Shown here one piece after another: positions 5,259 to 5,347 of a DNA stretch of 5,347 bases. The translations under genes were made by a program, and so were the position numbers. How positions within the stretch are numbered: the stretch's first letter is position 1; every line of letters starts with the position of its first letter. Where the stretch lies: NCBI GenBank assembly GCA_030624545.1, contig JAUXJX010000172.1, positions 1 through 5,347 of the forward strand, read 5' to 3'. The stretch comes from Bacteroidota bacterium. Its GTDB lineage: Bacteria > Zhuqueibacterota > JdFR-76 > DREG01. The notes under the pieces are model-generated. The model saw nothing but the letters and a program-made list of their open reading frames with translations, had not been told where the DNA came from and ran no database searches.

Positions 5259-5347
5259 TTGGACATTTTGGACAAGTGCTACAATTATCTCGACGCGAAA
5301 AAGGCGCGAGAAGAAGGGTATTATCCATATTTCAAACCAATTCACTC
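5259..5347 (+). CDS. Alpha-oxoamine synthase, N-terminal fragment (serine palmitoyltransferase / 2-amino-3-ketobutyrate CoA ligase type)
   Basis: Only the first 29 codons are present; the gene runs off the right edge. From a TTG start the peptide begins MDILDKCYNYLDAKKAREEG and continues YYPYFKPIH. This closely fits the N-terminus of the PLP-dependent alpha-oxoamine synthases that condense an amino acid with an acyl-CoA, in particular the bacterial serine palmitoyltransferase-like group, where a YPYF.PI segment precedes the conserved SNNYLGL motif (not reached here). The catalytic lysine lies far downstream of the window, so activity cannot be judged. Start choice rests on AAGGAG at 5248 and on the match to the family; a GTG at 5238 is possible. 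The strong promoter at 5182-5210 drives it. The divergent reductase supports a sphingolipid-base pathway over threonine degradation, but the fragment alone cannot separate serine palmitoyltransferase, Kbl and BioF. Confidence 0.75.
   Translation, partial: MDILDKCYNYLDAKKAREEGYYPYFKPIH

Overview
The window reads as ordinary chromosomal DNA from a Gram-negative bacterium of moderate GC content. It is probably from an environmental lineage in or near the Fibrobacteres-Chlorobi-Bacteroidetes (FCB) group. This placement is inference. It rests on a likely sphingolipid-type gene pair at the right edge, an exported protein with a Sec signal, one promoter candidate with the Bacteroidota geometry (TTTG-N19-TAnnTT), and several starts without a Shine-Dalgarno sequence. 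There are no RNA genes, CRISPR arrays, insertion sequences or phage genes.

Layout from left to right: (1) A 251-base leader, then a membrane-anchored HD-GYP domain protein (252-1220, +) whose signature motifs are partly degenerate. (2) A 320-base gap holding a near-perfect 16-base palindrome, followed by a tightly coupled three-gene operon on +: an ECF sigma factor (1541-2107), a two-helix membrane protein that is probably its anti-sigma factor (2104-2568), and a YbjQ/UPF0145 family protein (2565-2879). Both junctions are ATGA overlaps. (3) A 341-base gap with short palindromes and a promoter candidate. (4) A secreted protein of unknown function (3221-4057, +) with what looks like a MarR/BlaI-type winged-helix fold in its C-terminal half. 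(5) Converging on it with 11 bases between stop codons, an extended short-chain dehydrogenase/reductase (4069-5058, -). (6) An AT-rich divergent spacer with a strong sigma70-type promoter reading right, then the first 29 codons of an alpha-oxoamine synthase (5259 to the edge, +).

Two functional themes stand out. The sigma/anti-sigma/YbjQ operon looks like an envelope or membrane stress circuit in which the regulator has almost no extracytoplasmic part. The divergent reductase and alpha-oxoamine synthase look like two steps of bacterial ketosphinganine/ceramide synthesis (Spt and CerR type). The HD-GYP protein and the exported winged-helix-like protein have no evident link to either. Exact starts for the sigma factor and the partial synthase, and all promoter and operator calls, come from reading by eye.
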